Part shown: positions 61,015 through 64,000 of the stretch, one piece after another
Layout: every line of letters begins with the position of its first letter
Position numbering within the stretch: position 1 is the first letter of the stretch
Origin: Prototheca cutis
Lineage: Eukaryota > Chlorophyta > Trebouxiophyceae > Chlorellales > Chlorellaceae
Direction of reading: 5' to 3'
Assembly (NCBI GenBank): GCA_002897115.2
Contig: BCIH01000010.1
Coordinates: forward strand, 403,475 to 467,474
Length of the DNA: 64,000 nt
Notes under the pieces: model-generated
The model's database searches: none
What the model was told of the DNA's origin: nothing
Seen by the model: only the letters and a program-made list of their open reading frames with translations
Position numbers and translations under genes: made by a program

Positions 61015-63009
61015 TCAGTCTTCGGCGCCGTCTTCCTCGTCCTCCTCGCCGGCTGCAGCCGCGCCGCCTTTTCCTTCCTCGTACTCGGCCTTCGCCTTCT
61101 CGTACCGCTCCTTGTCCTTGGCAGCCATGTCTTCGTACTTCTTCTTGTCACCCTCGGGCAACTCCTTCCACTTGGCACCAAGGATCTTGCCAACCTCGCC
61201 AAAGGCAATGCCTGGGGGTTATGGGATTGGAGGCAAGGTGGAAGGGGGGGCCGCTTTTGGGGGGGATGGGTCCCCTGGTGGAATGGAGTCAGGTAGGGGC
61301 AATCCAAATGTCCGCTGCCAAGATTGTTCGCTGAACCACAGCCCTCCCTCCCTTCCTCCAGAAACAAAAGCATGACACACACCTGGATTCTCGGCCTTGA
61401 CGGCATCGCGTTGCTCCTGGGAGAAGAACATGAAGGCAGACATGCCACGCTTTGGCGCATTCTTGTCCTTCTTCTTCCGCGGCTTCTTCACCCCACCTGT
61501 GATGGGTGCGGCGGCGAGGGGATGTGCCCATGAGCAGTCATGCATGACCGCGTGTGATTGTGGGGCTGCCGGGGTCACCCAGCTTCTACCCAGCAGCTCA
61601 GATCAGGGAAGAGGGAATGCCCACCCCAAGGGCCCAGTTCTGGAGAGAATTCTGCCAGATCAGCCCACCTTCAGCCTTGGCATGAGCCTTGGACGTCGCG
61701 GCAGGGGCGTCGTCGGAGGCCCTGGCCTTCTTCGCCGGCTTCTCGTCCTGTTTCGTCATGAAGGGGTGTGGGCGTGGGTGCCAGGGGGATGCGCGATGGG
61801 GGCCCCTGATCAGGCACTTTACGTTCGATGGAGAAAAAAGGGTTCGAAATTGGGGGATGACGACCCGATTGAGGGTGAACATGTCGATCTGGCGATTTGA
61901 ACTGGGTTTGGGCGTCGCCGGTCCCGCAGTGTTTGGGTTCCCTCGGTAGTTTGGCTGGGGCGAACCGGGGGCTCACGGGCAGCGCCAGTGTGGGCCGGCC
62001 CCATAAATTTCCGACGCGCATCGGAGAAGCCGGCCGACGGTAGCCTGTCGGACAGGCAAGATGAAAACCCTCCGACACCCGACCGGCACTGCAGAAAACA
62101 TGCCACAACCAGCAAAAAAATGCCCCCCAAAAAGGCGAATAATTGATGATGCATCATCGACAACACATGCGGAACCAGCCGCCGCACCTCATCCTCGGGG
62201 ACGGTGATGGGGTTGCCTTCCTCGTCCTCGTCCTCGTCTTCCGAGCTGCTTTCGCTCTCAACCGCAAAGTCCTCGTCGTCCTCGTCCTCGTCCAGACCGT
62301 GCTCCTCGGCACCCAGATCTGCCAGGGTTGTCGGTGGCGGGGGATTACCGGGCAGTTGGATGGCAAGGGGGTTGGGGGGCTGCGCCCTCATGAAGCGGTG
62401 GGGTTCTGATGCAGGAAAACCCAACAGACATCGCTCTGGCAGAGCAGACAAGCAACCCGATCCCTCCCTGGTGCAGGATGCACACGGACGCGTTCCCGGC
62501 AGCGCACCTCCTCCAAGGGCGGCGTAGGACACTGCGGTGGCCCCCGGACCCTGCTGCGCCTCCTTGAAGTTGTCGATCCTGAGCTGCTTGGCCTGAATAA
62601 ATTCAAACAGGTTGGTCCACTCACCGCGGGGAATGCCACGGAACAGGTGCTCCTGTCCGTTCCGCATCCGGACGCTCAGATCAAAGGTCTTGGCAGCCGT
62701 CACGCCTGGATGTGTGGGGAAGGGAGGGTCAGCAGCGGTGGATGAGTGGAGAGTGGTGCGGCTTGCCGTGACAGCCAACCCCTCAACCCCCAGACCCAAA
62801 TCACCTTGGGCTGGACGAAGGAACACAACGGTTTCAATCTCATCAAACACCAGCAGCAGCGGCGGCTTTTGCACGTAGAAGAAAGCACGCTCGAGTGGGT
62901 ACAGGTATCCATCGTCGGCCTGCAGGGTACTTTTCGAAGGCAAGTGTGTGTAAGAGAGACCGTAGTCTTGTCCTGACTCTCTGTCGTCCACTCCCACTCT
63001 CCACCCCCC

Positions 63010-63052
<43 letters not shown>

Positions 63053-64000
63053 CACACATCACACATCACACATCACACAAAGCCCTTCCCGCACCTCATG
63101 CCCCAACACACACACGTACACAACAGCACACTCCCACCAACCATCATCCCCACCTTGAACGAGCAGCGGACGGCATAGCCCGACCCCTCGGCATCGCGAA
63201 AAGCGCCCGGGCGTGTGAGCTTGGCTCCAGACAGGCCACGCAGGACTTTTGCGAACACGTCCGAGGCCGGGCCTGTGTAGCTTCTTGTCAGCTTCCCGCC
63301 GTTGGCCTTGTTCTTTGCGGCCAGGAGTTCCTCGGAGATGTCCAGCTCCAGCGTCGCCTGCTCGTCGCTCGGGAACTGGCACAGGATGTGCGGGTAATAC
63401 GTCTGGCCCTTCCTGCGCATTCATTTGGAGTTCGGTTGGCTTGGGAACAGCTGGCAGCGCGAGGAGTAGTTGGTTGTTGGGCCATCGTCCCCGACTCCGC
63501 CTGGGGATTTGAAGGACCAACCCATCCTAAAACAATAATGAGCAAAACAAAATACCCCCCCCCCCCCACCCACCCACACACACAAAATAAATAAATAAAT
63601 ATTAAAAATGAACATCTGTACTCCCTCCCTACCTGATTGGGGGATCGAGGGACACGACAACTAGGGTTTGTGGGACATTGGTCTTCGGCAGGACAAAGAT
63701 GCGGAGGATGGTATCGTAGGCCACCCTGAAATCTTGGGCTTGGCCCACGAGTTTCAGGCTGCTGGCGTACATCTCGACGTCAAACCGACCACGAGGGACC
63801 AGCACAGCCACCGAGTCAAAGCTGGTCACCGCCTCGCCCGTGGCCGCGCCCGCATCCGTGAACGGCAACACCGCATCCAGCAGCAGCCGCGCCGCTGACG
63901 GACCCTCCGCGGCGGCGGCTGCGGCATCGCCACTCTCGTCACCGTCGCCGTTGCTGGCACCGCCCGTGGAGGCGGGCCCCCGCGGCATGTAAAAGCTCAC
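61015..64000 (-). CDS. SSRP1: SSRP1 subunit of the FACT histone chaperone (5' end outside window)
   Basis: Minus-strand exons are 64000..63633 (open at the window edge), 63412..63154, 62919..62805, 62705..62508, 62318..62188, 61747..61669, 61496..61383 and 61211..61015, giving 486 residues in the window with phases 2, 0, 1, 1, 0, 1 and 1 consistent. The sequence covers the PH-like middle domains: [72 protein letters not shown] and [15 protein letters not shown]. It continues with an acidic tract (DEDEDDEDF), a basic linker, and a C-terminal HMG box ([38 protein letters not shown]). SSRP1 pairs with SPT16 to move nucleosomes during transcription and replication. The N-terminal ~160 residues lie beyond the window. 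The plant/animal layout is kept, unlike yeast Pob3, which lacks the HMG box. Confidence 0.93.
63011..63077. repeat. (CA)n tract followed by an ATCACAC tandem repeat
   Basis: About 20 CA units run from 63011 to 63050 and four near-exact ATCACAC units follow, all inside the second complete intron of SSRP1. It is a second example of a GT-rich intron on the coding strand. Confidence 0.9.

Noticed and set aside
61669..61759. Separate HMG-box gene starting at ATG 61759
   Set aside because: The acceptor just inside this frame gives a phase-perfect join to the acidic exon of SSRP1, and plant/animal SSRP1 ends in an HMG box. It is kept only as a possible alternative start.
1..64000. CRISPR array, operon or prophage
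   Set aside because: No regularly spaced direct repeats, no clustered phage genes and no ribosome-binding sites were seen. The spliced genes show nuclear eukaryotic DNA.

Overview
The window is nuclear DNA of a GC-rich, intron-dense eukaryote, most likely a unicellular green alga (Chlorophyta, Chlorella-like; inference). It holds CPP1, a plastid protein found only in oxygenic phototrophs, a plant-type GIF/SS18 coactivator, and an SSRP1 with a C-terminal HMG box as in plants and animals. It has no operons. Genes sit on both strands, often as divergent or convergent pairs a few hundred bases apart, and nearly all carry short introns. Gene models were built by hand from splice signals, reading-frame phase and family conservation. 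For every multi-exon model given here except the first, exon lengths sum to a whole number of codons with matching phases at each junction.

Layout. 0-6.1 kb: a large ankyrin/CCCH zinc-finger protein. 6.6-9.6 kb: CPP1 diverging from a short-chain dehydrogenase. 9.9-13.3 kb: a NUP50-like nucleoporin and a DUF1279 (FAM210-like) membrane protein. 14.3-24.4 kb: an 18-exon gene for a ~2,415-residue protein with one PH domain and about a dozen PLAT/LH2 repeats. 24.5-29.2 kb: UTP12/WDR3 diverging from a minimal GIF/SS18 protein. 29.8-36.5 kb: an SWT1-like PIN-domain protein convergent with RRB1/GRWD1. 37-41.3 kb: a probable mitochondrial protein, a TMEM144-like transporter and an MGST3-type MAPEG protein. 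42-50.4 kb: SPO11, a bacterial-type RecD2 helicase and the GINS subunit PSF2. 50.5-57.9 kb: two unrecognised multi-exon genes. 58.2 kb: one 5S rRNA gene. 58.8-60.7 kb: a signal-peptide protein resembling a glycosyltransferase. 61-64 kb: SSRP1 of the FACT complex, running off the right edge.

Themes. Several genes act in nuclear DNA metabolism (SPO11, RecD2-like, PSF2, SSRP1, perhaps SWT1) and two in ribosome assembly (UTP12, RRB1). Their closeness probably reflects gene density rather than co-regulation. Two features stand out: repeated use of GC-AG introns, and introns rich in GT or G runs next to the 5' splice site. The sequence is draft quality, with isolated n calls inside exons and one 105-base gap in an intron.
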